Assembly: GCA_019634735.1 (NCBI GenBank)
Contig: JAHCAT010000012.1
Location: forward strand, 1 to 64,000
DNA: 64,000 bases
Direction of reading: 5' to 3'
Source of the DNA: Lysobacterales bacterium
GTDB taxonomy: Bacteria; Pseudomonadota; Gammaproteobacteria; Xanthomonadales; UBA2363
This document shows, piece after piece, positions 11,716 through 21,498 of the stretch. The position numbers and the translations under genes are program-made. The notes under the pieces are model-generated. The model did not search any database. It saw nothing but the letters and a program-made list of their open reading frames with translations, and was not told where the DNA came from. The first letter of the stretch is position 1, and the number at the start of each line of letters is the position of its first letter.

Positions 11716-11790
11716 GGGCGGTTAGCTCAGCGGTAGAGCATTGCCTTCACACGGCAAGGGTCGTAGGTTCGATCCCTACACCGCCCACCA
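11716..11790 (+). tRNA. tRNA-Val (anticodon CAC)
   Basis: Full cloverleaf: acceptor GGGCGGT pairs with ACCGCCC, D arm GCTC/GAGC, anticodon stem TTGCC/GGCAA with loop TTCACAC giving anticodon CAC, T arm GTAGG/CCTAC with loop TTCGATC, and an encoded 3' CCA. CAC decodes GUG, a frequent valine codon at this GC content. I see no integrated element downstream. Confidence 0.97.
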
Positions 11791-12024
11791 TCGATGATCA
11801 CGCCATGATCAAGGGCCTGGCCAGTTCAAGCACCTGGATGTACGCGCGGGTCGAGTCCGGCGCCCGCGCCTCCCGGACCGCCTGATCGTCCCCTGCCCGG
11901 ACCCACATCGGGCCACCCCCCGGCGATCCCGACCTGGGGCAGGAAGCACGGGGGGCTTCGACGCGGATTGCCCACCCCATCGATTGCGCCCTCCATGGCA
12001 CCTCATCGATCCTGCCCGCGGGCG

Positions 12025-12054
12025 TCCCGCCCGGCGCACCGACGCCGGGCGGGA
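12025..12054 (-). terminator. Strong hairpin after the secreted propeller gene
   Basis: A perfect 12-bp GC-rich stem (TCCCGCCCGGCG with its complement) and six-base loop lie 7 bases beyond the stop codon at 12062. There is no U tract, so intrinsic termination is uncertain. The 270 bases between tRNA-Val and this gene hold no other feature. Confidence 0.45.
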
Positions 12055-12061
12055 GCTGCGC

Positions 12062-13501
12062 TCAGGTCGGGCAGTCCGGCAGGCCGGGTGCGCACTCGAA
12101 GCCGTTGGCGAAGAGCGTGTCGTCCTCCACCAGCGGCAGCAGCACCTCGCCGAAGTGCCGGCCGCCGCCGGTGTAAACCTGCGTGCTGGTCTGGCTGGCG
12201 ACATCGTAGACGTGCACGCCGCTGCCATTGCTCCACAGGATGTTGCCGTTGCCCAGCTGGTAGACGCCACGACTGCCGGACGCCGCGAAGCTGGAAAGCA
12301 GCGCGCCGGTGCCGCTGTCCAGTCGGACCACGTTGTTGCTCGAGAAGCCCGCGGCCAGCACGTCGCCGTTGATGGCGATGGCCATCTGCTGGGCAAAGTT
12401 CAGCGAGGTCGTGTTGTGGAAGGTCCCCAGGCTGGCCCCGGCGTCGTCGTAGCGGTGGATGTCGTCGTTGGCGTTGCTGTTGGCGACCAGGACGTCGTCC
12501 TCGCGGACCAGGATCGCGAACGGACTGGAACTGCTCGCGGCCATGCTGATCGAACCCAGCACGGTGCCGGTAAGGCTGATCCGCACCAGGGCGGCCCCCG
12601 GGGCGCCGTTCGCGGTCCCTGAATTGGTCAACCACACCTCGTCGCCGACGATCGCCATGCCGCGCAAATTGTCGAGGCCGCCGCCGGTGCCACCACCGAT
12701 CTGGCCCAGGAAGGCGCCATCGAGGTCGAACCGGGCCACCCGGTCGCCGACCTGTTCGGAGACCCACAGCTCCTCGCCGATCTGGACGACATGGATCGGC
12801 GTGCCGGCCTGCAACGGGAACCAGTCGCCATCGACCAGGGCCCCGTTTTCAGGGTCGAACAGCACCATCCGGTTGTTGGAACTGTCCGGCATCGCCACGC
12901 GCAGGACCTCGCCTGGACCCCCGGCGACCTCGGCGCGCACCGTCACGCCGTTGAACACGGTGGAGTTGCCCCAGGAACCGCCGCCATCGGCCGAGAACCG
13001 GTAGCCCTCGAAGGCCACGCCGTCGGCCACCGGGGGCGCGTTCGGGGAGAGCGACTGCCACAGCAGGCTCTGCGTGGTGGCCGGCCCCTTGAACACCAGC
13101 CAGTAGCGGGTGTCCGGATCCAGCACGGCGGCGCCCGACACGGGCGTCACCGCCACCTCGGTCGGCGTCAGGTTCTCGGGGACGGGCGTGTCGTCGAACT
13201 CGAACAGCACGGCCCCCGGGTTGCCGCCGGCATCGACGTGCAGCGAAGCCGAGAGCACGGAGGACGGCGTCGGGTTGCTGAGCAGCGCGGTGGCCGACAG
13301 CAGGCGCAACGGCTCGCTGCCGGTGGTGAATCCCACGCCCTTCTGGCGGTTCACGGCGTCCGTGCCGAGCCCGAGATTGGTGCCGCCGCCAGAGGGCGTG
13401 CCCGGCAGATTGTTGAGGATGATCAGGGTCTGCGCCTGGGCTGCCGTGGCCAGCAGCGCCAGCACCAGCGCGACAATCGGAACCAGCCTGCGAATGGACA
13501 T
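12062..13501 (-). CDS. Secreted beta-propeller protein with choice-of-anchor-R-like N-terminal domain and GFE tag
   Basis: 479 residues. A signal peptide ends at about residue 23 ([10 protein letters not shown]). Residues 25-190 resemble a choice-of-anchor R domain ([27 protein letters not shown]). Residues 195-460 form NHL/YVTN-like propeller blades ([12 protein letters not shown]-type strands, [15 protein letters not shown]). The C terminus carries DTLFANGFE followed by a short Cys-containing tail, the same tag found in five other exported proteins here. A GGGGAG ribosome site precedes the ATG. Function unknown; probably a cell-surface or released repeat protein. Confidence 0.8.
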   Translation of the reverse strand: MSIRRLVPIVALVLALLATAAQAQTLIILNNLPGTPSGGGTNLGLGTDAVNRQKGVGFTTGSEPLRLLSATALLSNPTPSSVLSASLHVDAGGNPGAVLFEFDDTPVPENLTPTEVAVTPVSGAAVLDPDTRYWLVFKGPATTQSLLWQSLSPNAPPVADGVAFEGYRFSADGGGSWGNSTVFNGVTVRAEVAGGPGEVLRVAMPDSSNNRMVLFDPENGALVDGDWFPLQAGTPIHVVQIGEELWVSEQVGDRVARFDLDGAFLGQIGGGTGGGLDNLRGMAIVGDEVWLTNSGTANGAPGAALVRISLTGTVLGSISMAASSSSPFAILVREDDVLVANSNANDDIHRYDDAGASLGTFHNTTSLNFAQQMAIAINGDVLAAGFSSNNVVRLDSGTGALLSSFAASGSRGVYQLGNGNILWSNGSGVHVYDVASQTSTQVYTGGGRHFGEVLLPLVEDDTLFANGFECAPGLPDCPT

Positions 13502-13751
13502 TGTTCTCCCCTTCGGACGGAACCAGAGGCCCGCATACCATCACTCGCATCGCCTCGTCAACCCTGCGCCACCCGCGGGCCTTTCCGTTCCGGATGGCCT
13601 CCACCTGCAGCCCCCGGGCGGCGGATGGCCGCCGTTCCTTCCCGCATCCACACCCGCCAGCGCCGGGCCGGGGCCGCATCGCCCACGATCGGATGCGGCG
13701 ACACGGGCGCCTGCAATGCGCAGCATCTGGCGGACTCGCTCGCTGGATTGC

Positions 13752-13905
13752 GAGCTCCCCTCGAATGGGAGAGGAGCCGGGGAGAGGACTGGCGCTCGCC
13801 ATGACCCGCATCGTTGCCGGTCCAGCGGCGTGCGCTGGCCGGGGCAGCCCTCTCCCCCGCCCCTCCCCCCGCAGGGGGGAGGGGAGAAGTGCGGTGCCGT
13901 CGCAC
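13752..13905. repeat. Composite REP/BIME-like element 2 (inverted copy)
   Basis: An inverted and diverged copy of the element at 351-512: a palindrome at 13752-13790 (CTCCCCTCGAATGGGAGAGG), the complement of the shared spacer (CGCATCGTTGCCGGTCCAGC) and the second palindrome at 13850-13895 ending in AGAAGTGCGGTGCCGTC. It lies in the 937-bp gap between the divergent propeller and aldehyde dehydrogenase genes, about 110 bases before heptamer array C. I see no gene in this gap. Confidence 0.75.
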
Positions 13906-14018
13906 TTCCCGCATGCTTCGGCAGGGCGGCGTCTCAGAGACTCGGCGGGTCAGCTGTCCCGGAGGGAGCGGGTGCAGATCGCACCCGCTCAGCAGAATTC
14001 GGATTCCCGACCACTGCT

Positions 14019-14333
14019 CCCCGCTCCCCGCTCCCCGCTCCCCGCTCCCTGCTCCCTGCTCCCTGCTCCCTGCTCCCTGCTCCCCGCTCCCTGCTCCCCG
14101 CTCCCTGCTCCCCGCTCCCTGCTCCCCGCTCCCTGCTCCCTGCTCCCTGCTCCCTGCTCCCTGCTCCCTGCTCCCTGCTCCCTGCTCCCTGCTCCCTGCT
14201 CCCTGCTCCCTGCTCCCTGCTCCCTGCTCCCTGCTCCCTGGTCCCTGCTCCCTGGTCCCTGCTCCCTGGTCCCTGCTCCCTGCTCCCTGGTCCCTGCTCC
14301 CTGGTCCCTGGTCCCCGGTCCCCGGTCCCCGGT
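14019..14333. repeat. Heptanucleotide tandem array C (45 units)
   Basis: Units CCCCGCT, CCCTGCT, CCCTGGT and CCCCGGT, all starting at 14019 + 7n without a slip. Unit types are interspersed at the left and become CCCTGGT and then CCCCGGT at the right end. The array ends about 105 bases upstream of the aldehyde dehydrogenase start, in a divergent intergenic region. The frame through it happens to be open into the dehydrogenase gene, but its Pro/Leu/Ala/Ser composition is that of the repeat. Confidence 0.95.
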
Positions 14334-14378
14334 CCCCCATCCCAACCACCGTCGCCGGACCGTCCCGACCGCACCGGC

Positions 14379-14384
14379 TATACT
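14379..14384 (+). promoter_or_regulatory. Candidate -10 box TATACT of the aldehyde dehydrogenase gene
   Basis: TATACT lies between array C and the gene, 54 bases before the ATG. No clear -35; a -35 at 17 bp would fall 30 bases from the array end. Confidence 0.35.
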
Positions 14385-14438
14385 TGCCGGCTGGCCGCCG
14401 CAGCGGCCCACGCACGTCTCACCAAAGGACCTTCCGGC

Positions 14439-15968
14439 ATGGACTCCCTGCTCAAGCAACTCGGCCTGGCCGCCGACAATTCCGGCACCTACCTCGGCAA
14501 CGGCGAGTGGTCGAGGACCACCGACGCTGGCGTCATCGAGTCGGTCAACCCGTCCAGCAACCAGCCGATCGCCCGGGTCCACGCCAGCAGCCAGGGCGAC
14601 TACGAGACCATCGTCAAGCGCGCCCAGGCGGCCTTCGAGACCTGGCGCACCACCCCGGCGCCGCGCCGCGGCGAGGCCGTGCGCCTGTGCGGCGAGGCGC
14701 TGCGCGCCCACAAGGACGCCCTGGGCACCCTGGTCGCCGCCGAGATGGGCAAGATCAAGGCCGAGGGCGACGGCGAGGTGCAGGAGATGATCGACATCGC
14801 CGACTTCGCGGTCGGCCAGTCGCGCATGCTGTACGGCCTGACCATGCACTCCGAGCGCCCCGGCCACCGCATGTACGAGCAGTGGCACCCGATCGGCCTG
14901 GTCGGGATCATCTCGGCGTTCAACTTCCCGGTCGCGGTGTGGAGCTGGAACGCGTTCCTGGCCGCGGTGTGCGGCGACATCTGCATCTGGAAGCCGTCGC
15001 CGAAGACGCCGCTGACTGCGGTGGCGACCATGAAGATCTGCAACGAGGCGCTGCGCAAGGGCGGCTTCCCCGACATCTTCTTCCTGTTCAACGATGCCGG
15101 CACCGAGCTGGCGCAGCAGTTCGTCGACGACCACCGCGTGCCGCTGGTCAGCTTCACCGGCTCGACCGCGGTCGGCCGCACGGTCGGCGAGCGGGTCGCC
15201 CGGCGCATGGGCCGCTCCCTGCTCGAGCTGGGCGGCAACAACGCCATCGTCCTGCACGAGAGCGCCGACCTGAAGCTGGCGATCCCGGCCATCGTGTTCG
15301 GCGCGGTCGGCACCGCCGGCCAGCGCTGCACCACCACCCGCCGCCTGATCGTCCACGAATCGCTGCACGACGAGGTGGTCGCCAAGCTGGCGGCGGCCTA
15401 CGCCCAGGTCGAGAAGAAGATCGGCGACCCCACCGATCCGGCCACGCTGATGGGCCCGCTGATCGACCAGGACTCCGTGCGCCGCTACCTGGATGCCGTG
15501 GCCAAGGCCAGGGCCGCCGGCGGCACCGTGGTCACCGGCGGCGAGGCCATCGACCGCCCCGGCAACTTCGTGCGCCCGACCCTCGTCACCGGCGTCGCCA
15601 ACGATGCCGAGGTGATCCAGACCGAGACCTTCGCACCGATCCTGTACGTGATCCCGTACAAGGATCTGGACGAGGCGATCGCCCTGCACAACGCCGTGCC
15701 GCAGGGCCTGAGCTCGTCGATCTTCGCCACCGACCTGCGCGCCGCCGAGCGCTTCCTGTCGGCGGCCGGCTCGGACTGCGGCATCGCCAACGTCAACATC
15801 GGCACCTCCGGCGCCGAGATCGGCGGCGCCTTCGGCGGCGAGAAGGAGACCGGCGGCGGTCGCGAGTCCGGCTCGGACGCCTGGAAGGTCTACATGCGCC
15901 GGCAGACCAACACCATCAACTATTCCGACGCGCTGCCGCTGGCGCAGGGCATCAAGTTCGATTTCTGA
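14439..15968 (+). CDS. amaB: Aldehyde dehydrogenase family 7 (alpha-aminoadipic semialdehyde / piperideine-6-carboxylate dehydrogenase)
   Basis: The 509-residue product matches the ALDH7 family (antiquitin type), which oxidises 2-aminoadipate 6-semialdehyde to 2-aminoadipate in lysine breakdown, using NAD+. The catalytic Cys297 lies in [12 protein letters not shown], the general base Glu263 in LLELGGNN, and the cofactor region includes [19 protein letters not shown] precedes the start at 14439 by 9 bases, which fixes the start against the long open frame coming from the repeat. Glutaryl-CoA dehydrogenase at 34.5 kb would act later in the same route. Cytoplasmic. Confidence 0.92.
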   Translation: MDSLLKQLGLAADNSGTYLGNGEWSRTTDAGVIESVNPSSNQPIARVHASSQGDYETIVKRAQAAFETWRTTPAPRRGEAVRLCGEALRAHKDALGTLVAAEMGKIKAEGDGEVQEMIDIADFAVGQSRMLYGLTMHSERPGHRMYEQWHPIGLVGIISAFNFPVAVWSWNAFLAAVCGDICIWKPSPKTPLTAVATMKICNEALRKGGFPDIFFLFNDAGTELAQQFVDDHRVPLVSFTGSTAVGRTVGERVARRMGRSLLELGGNNAIVLHESADLKLAIPAIVFGAVGTAGQRCTTTRRLIVHESLHDEVVAKLAAAYAQVEKKIGDPTDPATLMGPLIDQDSVRRYLDAVAKARAAGGTVVTGGEAIDRPGNFVRPTLVTGVANDAEVIQTETFAPILYVIPYKDLDEAIALHNAVPQGLSSSIFATDLRAAERFLSAAGSDCGIANVNIGTSGAEIGGAFGGEKETGGGRESGSDAWKVYMRRQTNTINYSDALPLAQGIKFDF

Positions 15969-16042
15969 GCGCCCCGGATGGGGGCGGCGAGTGCCTGCTG
16001 CCCCCATCCCGCCAACGCCCTCGCCGCCCTCGCATTTCGCCC

Positions 16043-17056
16043 ATGTACTCCCTGCTGCGGCCGCTGCTGTTCTCGCTGGATGCCGAGCGCGCCCACGACG
16101 CCACCCTGGCGCTGCTGCGCGGCGGCCACCGGCTGGGGCTGGTGCGCCAGACGATCGAGCCGCTGCCGGTGCGGGCGTTCGGCATCGACTTCCCCAACCC
16201 GGTCGGCCTGGCCGCCGGCCTGGACAAGAACGGCGCCTGCATCGACGCGCTGGCGGCGCTGGGCTTCGGCTTCATCGAGGTCGGCACGGTCACGCCGCGG
16301 CCGCAGGCGGGCAATCCGCGGCCGCGCTTGTTCCGGCTGCCCGAACAGCAGGCGGTGATCAACCGCTTCGGCTTCAACAATCTGGGTGTCGACGCCCTGG
16401 TCGCGAATGTCGAGCGCGCACGCTTCCGCGGCGTGCTCGGCATCAACATCGGCCGCAACAAGGACACCGCCAACGAGGACGCGGTGCGCGACTACGTGCA
16501 CTGCATGGAACGCGTCTACCCGCTGGCCACTTACATCACCGTCAACATCTCCTCGCCGAACACCCAGGGCCTGCGCGACCTGCAGCAGGAGGCCACGCTG
16601 CGCCGCTTCGTGGAGATCCTGCGCGAGCACCAGGAACGCCTGGCCGGCCAGCACGGCCGGCGCGTGCCGATGCTGGTCAAGCTCGCCCCGGACCTGGACA
16701 CCGCCGCCCTGGACGGCGTCGCCGCGGCGATGCTGGCGGCGCGCCCGGACGGCCTGATCCTGACCAACACCACCATCGGCCGCGCGGGCGTCGAGCAGCA
16801 TCCGCTGGCCGGCCAGGCCGGCGGCCTGTCCGGGCGGCCGCTGATGGGCCCCGCCACCGCCGTGCTGCAGGGCATGCGCGACCGGGTCGGCGACGAGCTG
16901 CCCCTGGTCGGCGTCGGCGGCATCGTCCGCGGCGCCGATGCGGTCGCCAAGCTCGCCGCCGGCGCCTGCCTGGTTCAGTGCTACACCGGCCTGGTCTACC
17001 AGGGCCCGGCCCTGGTGGGCGACTGTGTCGAGGCGATCCGCGCCCGCCGCGCATGA
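16043..17056 (+). CDS. pyrD: Dihydroorotate dehydrogenase (quinone), class 2
   Basis: Fourth step of pyrimidine synthesis: oxidises dihydroorotate to orotate with FMN and passes electrons to ubiquinone at the inner membrane. 337 residues, standard class 2 length. The N-terminal helical membrane-association part ([19 protein letters not shown]) precedes the barrel. Motifs: [18 protein letters not shown], and [14 protein letters not shown] with the catalytic serine; FMN phosphate binding at VGVGGI. Its stop overlaps the murB start (ATGA at 17053-17056), so the two are coupled. Confidence 0.97.
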   Translation: MYSLLRPLLFSLDAERAHDATLALLRGGHRLGLVRQTIEPLPVRAFGIDFPNPVGLAAGLDKNGACIDALAALGFGFIEVGTVTPRPQAGNPRPRLFRLPEQQAVINRFGFNNLGVDALVANVERARFRGVLGINIGRNKDTANEDAVRDYVHCMERVYPLATYITVNISSPNTQGLRDLQQEATLRRFVEILREHQERLAGQHGRRVPMLVKLAPDLDTAALDGVAAAMLAARPDGLILTNTTIGRAGVEQHPLAGQAGGLSGRPLMGPATAVLQGMRDRVGDELPLVGVGGIVRGADAVAKLAAGACLVQCYTGLVYQGPALVGDCVEAIRARRA

Positions 17057-18081
17057 GCCTGCACCTGGAGCACGACGCCGACCTCACGGCCCTGAACACC
17101 TTCGGGGTGCCGGCCCGCGCCGCGATGCTGGCGCGCGTCGACGACGCCGGCGAACTGCCCGGCCTGTTCGCGGCGATCGCCGGCCAGGGCCTGCCCTGGC
17201 TGGCCCTGGGCCAGGGCAGCAACCTGCTGTTCGCCGACGACCCGCAGGGCATCGTCGTGCAGCCGGTGCTGGCCGGCATGGCGGTGGCAGGCGATTCCGG
17301 CGAACGGGTGCGGGTGCGCGCCGGTGCCGGCGAGTCCTGGCATGCCCTGGTGGAATGGACGCTGGCGCAGGGCCTGTGTGGCCTGGAGAACCTGGCCCTG
17401 ATCCCCGGCACGGTCGGGGCTGCGCCGGTGCAGAACATCGGCGCCTACGGCGTCGAGCTGGCCGCCCTCATCGCCGCGGTCGAGGCCTTCGACGTCACCA
17501 CCGGCGTCCCGTGCCGGCTCGAGCCCGGCGACTGCGGCTTCGCCTACCGCGATTCCCGGTTCAAGCGCGAGCCGGGGCGCTGGCTGATCACCGCCGTGGA
17601 GCTGGACCTGCCGCGCGACGCCGAACCGGTCACCGGCTACGCCGGGCTCGAGGCCGAACTGGCCGCCGCCGGCGTGACCCGGCCCGACGCCCGCGCGGTG
17701 TTCGAGGCCGTGTGCGCCCTGCGCCGCCGCAAGCTGCCCGACCCGGCGCGGATCGGCAATGCCGGCAGCTTCTTCAAGAACCCGGTGGTGCCAGCCCTGC
17801 AGGCCGCCTTCATCCGCGACCACCATCCCGACCTGCCCTGCTGGCCGACCGGCGCCGACCACGTCAAGCTCAGCGCCGCCTGGCTGATCGAGCACAGCGG
17901 CCTGAAGGGACACCGGGTCGGGGATGCCGGCGTCAGCGACCGCCACGCCCTGGTCCTGGTCAACCACGGCAAGGCCACCGGCGCCCAGCTGCTGGCCCTG
18001 GCCCGCCACGTCCAGGACACCGTGCAGGCGCGCTTCGGCGTCGCCCTGGAACCCGAGCCGGTCATCGTCGGCGCCGGTTGA
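17053..18081 (+). CDS. murB: UDP-N-acetylenolpyruvoylglucosamine reductase
   Basis: Second committed step of peptidoglycan precursor synthesis: NADPH- and FAD-dependent reduction to UDP-N-acetylmuramate; cytoplasmic. 342 residues, as in E. coli-type (type I) MurB. FAD binding LGQGSNLLF and [22 protein letters not shown]; catalytic arginine region FAYRDSRFK; the proton-donor serine in [10 protein letters not shown]; and the C-terminal glutamate in EPEPVI. Start ATG overlaps the pyrD stop. Confidence 0.97.
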   Translation: MSLHLEHDADLTALNTFGVPARAAMLARVDDAGELPGLFAAIAGQGLPWLALGQGSNLLFADDPQGIVVQPVLAGMAVAGDSGERVRVRAGAGESWHALVEWTLAQGLCGLENLALIPGTVGAAPVQNIGAYGVELAALIAAVEAFDVTTGVPCRLEPGDCGFAYRDSRFKREPGRWLITAVELDLPRDAEPVTGYAGLEAELAAAGVTRPDARAVFEAVCALRRRKLPDPARIGNAGSFFKNPVVPALQAAFIRDHHPDLPCWPTGADHVKLSAAWLIEHSGLKGHRVGDAGVSDRHALVLVNHGKATGAQLLALARHVQDTVQARFGVALEPEPVIVGAG

Positions 18082-18112
18082 GCCGGTCACGGAAGCGGCG
18101 GCCCGTCTGCGC

Positions 18113-18118
18113 TATCTT
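18113..18118 (+). promoter_or_regulatory. Candidate -10 box TATCTT of the DUF1800-DUF1501 pair
   Basis: TATCTT ends 25 bases before the DUF1800 ATG, just after murB. AGGGGGACC follows as the ribosome site. No clear -35. Confidence 0.35.
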
Positions 18119-18143
18119 CGGCCGGTCCACAGGGGGACCGCCC

Positions 18144-19925
18144 ATGTCATCGCTGCACGCACCCACCCTCGACGCCGCGCGCCGGCGCCTGCTCGGCCTG
18201 CTGCCGGCGACGCTCGGCGCCGAGGCCACGGCCATGCGCCGGCCCGGCAAGGCGCCGCTGGAAGCGACACCGGACGCGAGCCCCGCGCAGACCAGCGCGG
18301 TGGTCACGCCGCCGGCCCTGGTGCGCTGGCTGAATCGCGCCAGCTTCGGCGCGACGCCGGCCCTGCTGGCCGAGGTGCAGGCGCTGGGCGGCAGCGACGA
18401 TGCCCGCTGGCAGGCCTGGGTCGACCAGCAGCTGAATCCGGCGGCGATCGCCGACCCCGAGGTCGATGCCCGGATCACCGCGGCGCGCTACCCGACCCTG
18501 TTCAAGTCCCTGACCCAGCTGTGGACCGACCACCACGGCGAGACCGCCAACTACGGCGTGCGCATGCGGCCGGTCAGCGAGAGCGAGTGCGCCAAGCTGG
18601 TGCGCGCAACCTACAGCCGGCGCCAGGCCTTCGAGGTGCTGGTCGACTTCTGGCACGACCACTTCAGCACCTTCGGCTGGCACTACGACGGCGGCACCGT
18701 GTTCCCGCACTGGGACCGCGACATCATCCGCGCGGGCGCGCTGGGCAACTTCCGGCAGATGCTGGGCGAGGTGACCCGCGCCACCACGATGATGTACTAC
18801 CTCGACCTGCGCTCGAACCGCCGCGACGGGCCCAACGAGAACTACGCGCGCGAGCTGGTCGAGCTGCACACCCTGGGCGCCATGAACTACGCCGGCGTGC
18901 TGCGCCCGGACGACCCCAGCCTGCCGGTCGGCACCGGCAACGACGGCGTCGCGGTGCGCCTGAAGTACGTCGACGAGGACGTCTACAACGCCACCCGCGC
19001 CCTGACCGGCTGGACCATCCGCGACGGCCACTGGCAGTTCCCCGGCGACAACGACGGCAGCTACGTGTTCCGGCCCGGCTGGCACGACAACTACAGCAAG
19101 TGGTTCCTGGGCCGCTTCATCCAGAGCTACAAGGGCGAGACCGACGGCGAGCTGGTCCTGGACTGGCTGGCCGCCCACCCCGGCACCGCCCGCCACGTCT
19201 GCACCAAGCTGTGCCGGCGCCTGGTCGCCGACCAGCCACCGGCCGCCCTGGTCGACAGCGCCGCGGCGCTGTTCGGCCAGCTCTGGCAGGCGCCCGACCA
19301 GCTGCGCCAGGTGGTCCGCCACATCCTGCTCTCGCCGCACTACAAGGCGGCCTTCGACCAGAAGATCGTGCGGCCGTTCGCGGCCACCGCCCATGCCCTG
19401 CGCGTGCTGGGCGCCGACTTCACGCCGGTCTGGGACAACACCGCCACCTGGACCACCACCGAGGAGTTCACCTCGCGCCTGCAGGGCACCGGCCACCGGG
19501 CCTTCTACTGGGCGGCCCCGAACGGCTATCCGGACCGGCAGTCGGCCTGGTCCAGCTCGGGCGCGCTGGCGATGACCTGGAAGCTGCTGACCCGCCTGGT
19601 CGAGCTGCGCCAGGACCGCAACAACGCCAGCTCGCCGTTCCTGGCCGACATCGTCGCCCAGACCCAGGCCGCCCTGCCCGCCGGCGGCCGCAACGCCAAC
19701 GCCATCGTCGACCACTGGGCGCAGCGCCTGTACGGCCATGCCGCAGAGCCCGGCCGGCGCACCGTGCTGGTCGACTTCATGCGCCAGAACGCCGCCGCCG
19801 GCGACGAGCTGGACCTGGGCACCGACACCTGGAACCTCAACAACCTGCGCCTGCACTACACGCAGTCGCGGCTGCGCACCCTGGTGGCGATGCTGCTCTG
19901 CTCGCCCGAGTTCTTCCGGCGCTGA
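18144..19925 (+). CDS. DUF1800 family protein
   Basis: 593 residues. DUF1800 proteins are of unknown biochemical function and are nearly always encoded beside a DUF1501 protein, as here. The family signature is visible: LVRWLNRASFGATPALL near residue 55, the DFWHDHFSTF stretch, NENYARELVELHTLG and the Asp/Asn-rich YVDEDVYNATRALTGW. The N terminus has an Arg-rich stretch followed by hydrophobic residues (RRRLLGLLPATLG), possibly a degraded Tat-type signal. It ends 13 bases before the next start, with GAAGGAG between. Likely exported or envelope-associated, by analogy. Confidence 0.88.
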   Translation: MSSLHAPTLDAARRRLLGLLPATLGAEATAMRRPGKAPLEATPDASPAQTSAVVTPPALVRWLNRASFGATPALLAEVQALGGSDDARWQAWVDQQLNPAAIADPEVDARITAARYPTLFKSLTQLWTDHHGETANYGVRMRPVSESECAKLVRATYSRRQAFEVLVDFWHDHFSTFGWHYDGGTVFPHWDRDIIRAGALGNFRQMLGEVTRATTMMYYLDLRSNRRDGPNENYARELVELHTLGAMNYAGVLRPDDPSLPVGTGNDGVAVRLKYVDEDVYNATRALTGWTIRDGHWQFPGDNDGSYVFRPGWHDNYSKWFLGRFIQSYKGETDGELVLDWLAAHPGTARHVCTKLCRRLVADQPPAALVDSAAALFGQLWQAPDQLRQVVRHILLSPHYKAAFDQKIVRPFAATAHALRVLGADFTPVWDNTATWTTTEEFTSRLQGTGHRAFYWAAPNGYPDRQSAWSSSGALAMTWKLLTRLVELRQDRNNASSPFLADIVAQTQAALPAGGRNANAIVDHWAQRLYGHAAEPGRRTVLVDFMRQNAAAGDELDLGTDTWNLNNLRLHYTQSRLRTLVAMLLCSPEFFRR

Positions 19926-19938
19926 AGGAGACAAGGCC

Positions 19939-21330
19939 ATGACCACCCTCAACCGCCGCGACTTCCTGCGCAGCTCCGCCCTTGCGACCCTGGCCGCCGG
20001 CGCCGGCGCCCGGACCCGGATCGCCCTGGCCGCGCCCGAGGCCGCCACCGACAACGTCCTGGTGTTCGTGTACCTGCGCGGCGGCATCGACGGCCTGTCC
20101 CTGGTGCCGCCGGTCGGCGGCAATCTGCGCGCCGAGTACGAGCAGGCGCGCGTCGCCACCCGGGTGCCGGCCAGCGGCGCCAACGGCGCCCTCGCCCTGC
20201 CCGGCAGCGGCGGCCTGTGGGGCCTGCATCCGCGCGCCAGCGGCCTGCACGGCCTGTACCAGGCCGGCCGGCTGGCCGTCGTCCACGCCGTCGGCATGGT
20301 CCACCAGCCGGTCAGCCGCAGCCATTTCGACGCCCAGGCGTTCATGGAGTACGGCCTGAACGGCCAGGCCGGCAGCGAGGGCTGGCTAACCCGGCACCTG
20401 GTCAGCGGCGGCCTGCCGGCAAACGTCGCGATCCCGGCGGTCAGCGCCGGCGCGATCACCTCGACCAGCCTGCTGGCCAGCACCGAGACCATCACCATGG
20501 GCAGCGGCGCCGAGTTCCGGCTGGACACCGCGCCCTGGGGCTGGAACTCGCGCGACCACTACAACCCGGCGCCGCCGGCCGCCTTCCAGGGCATGGTCGA
20601 GATGCTGCCGGCGTTGTGGCAGGGCAGCAGCCCGCTGGAGGCCAAGGGCCGCCAGGCGCTGGACGCGCTGGCGCTGATCCGGCCGATCGACTTTGCCGGC
20701 TACGCGCCGGGCAATGGCGCGCAGTACCCCTCCGGCGCCCTGGGCGACCAGTTCCGCATGCTGGCGAACCTCATCAAGCGGCCCGAGCTGGGCCTGCGCA
20801 TCGCCACCGTCGACTATGGCGGCTGGGACACCCACAACGGCCAGGGCAACCCGACCCAGAGCTACGACTACTTCGGCCTGCGCGTCGAGGAGTTCTCGCG
20901 CGCCCTGACCGCCTTCTACACCGACCTCAACGGCGCCGGCGCCGGCAACCACGCCGCGCGCACCAGCATCGTCGTGCTCAGCGAATTCGGCCGCCGGGTG
21001 CTGGAGAACGACGCCGGCGGCACCGACCACGGCTACGGCAACGTCGCCCTGGTCCTGGGCGGTCCGGTCAACGGCGGCCAGACCTACGGCAGCTTCCCTG
21101 GCCTTGCCACCAGCCAGCTGTTCGAGCGCGCCGACGTCGGCGTCAGCACCGACTACCGGCAGATCCTGGCCGAGGTGCTGCTGCGCCGCCTGGGCAACCC
21201 CTACCTCGACCACGTCTTCCCCGGTCTGTCGACCTACACCCCGCTCGGCCTGTTCGCCGACGGCACCGGCCTGGCGCCAATCTGGGGCGGCTTCGACCGG
21301 CTGTTCGACAACGGCTTCGAGGTGGCCTGA
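19939..21330 (+). CDS. DUF1501 family exported protein (Tat signal, GFE tag)
   Basis: 463 residues. A twin-arginine signal is clear at the N terminus (NRRDFLRSSALATLAAGAGA). DUF1501 belongs to the alkaline phosphatase/sulfatase-like superfamily: FVYLRGGIDGLS, VDYGGWDTHNGQ, SEFGRRVLENDAGGTDHG are the recognisable metal-site-type motifs. The C terminus ends DRLFDNGFEVA, a variant of the tag seen in five other exported proteins. GAAGGAG precedes the start by eight bases. Operon with DUF1800. The substrate is unknown; it converges on the propeller-cytochrome pair 168 bases downstream. Confidence 0.88.
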   Translation: MTTLNRRDFLRSSALATLAAGAGARTRIALAAPEAATDNVLVFVYLRGGIDGLSLVPPVGGNLRAEYEQARVATRVPASGANGALALPGSGGLWGLHPRASGLHGLYQAGRLAVVHAVGMVHQPVSRSHFDAQAFMEYGLNGQAGSEGWLTRHLVSGGLPANVAIPAVSAGAITSTSLLASTETITMGSGAEFRLDTAPWGWNSRDHYNPAPPAAFQGMVEMLPALWQGSSPLEAKGRQALDALALIRPIDFAGYAPGNGAQYPSGALGDQFRMLANLIKRPELGLRIATVDYGGWDTHNGQGNPTQSYDYFGLRVEEFSRALTAFYTDLNGAGAGNHAARTSIVVLSEFGRRVLENDAGGTDHGYGNVALVLGGPVNGGQTYGSFPGLATSQLFERADVGVSTDYRQILAEVLLRRLGNPYLDHVFPGLSTYTPLGLFADGTGLAPIWGGFDRLFDNGFEVA

Positions 21331-21498
21331 GGGCTGGTCTTCAGGGCATTCCCGTCAGGCCTGCCCCTGCCCGGCCCGCGGGCCGCCCGGCGCGGCGCGC
21401 AACGGATCGGATCCTTTCCGCCGTCTACGTGTCGCCCTAGCGTCGCCCCACGCTTTCAGATCGGGGGCGGAGTGGCTGATGGCCGTGCGGAGGCCGTC

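Noticed and set aside
13110-14438. Open frame running from array C into the aldehyde dehydrogenase gene
   Set aside because: The repeat is open in the same frame by chance; the ATG at 14439 with AAAGGA and the family length fix the real start.
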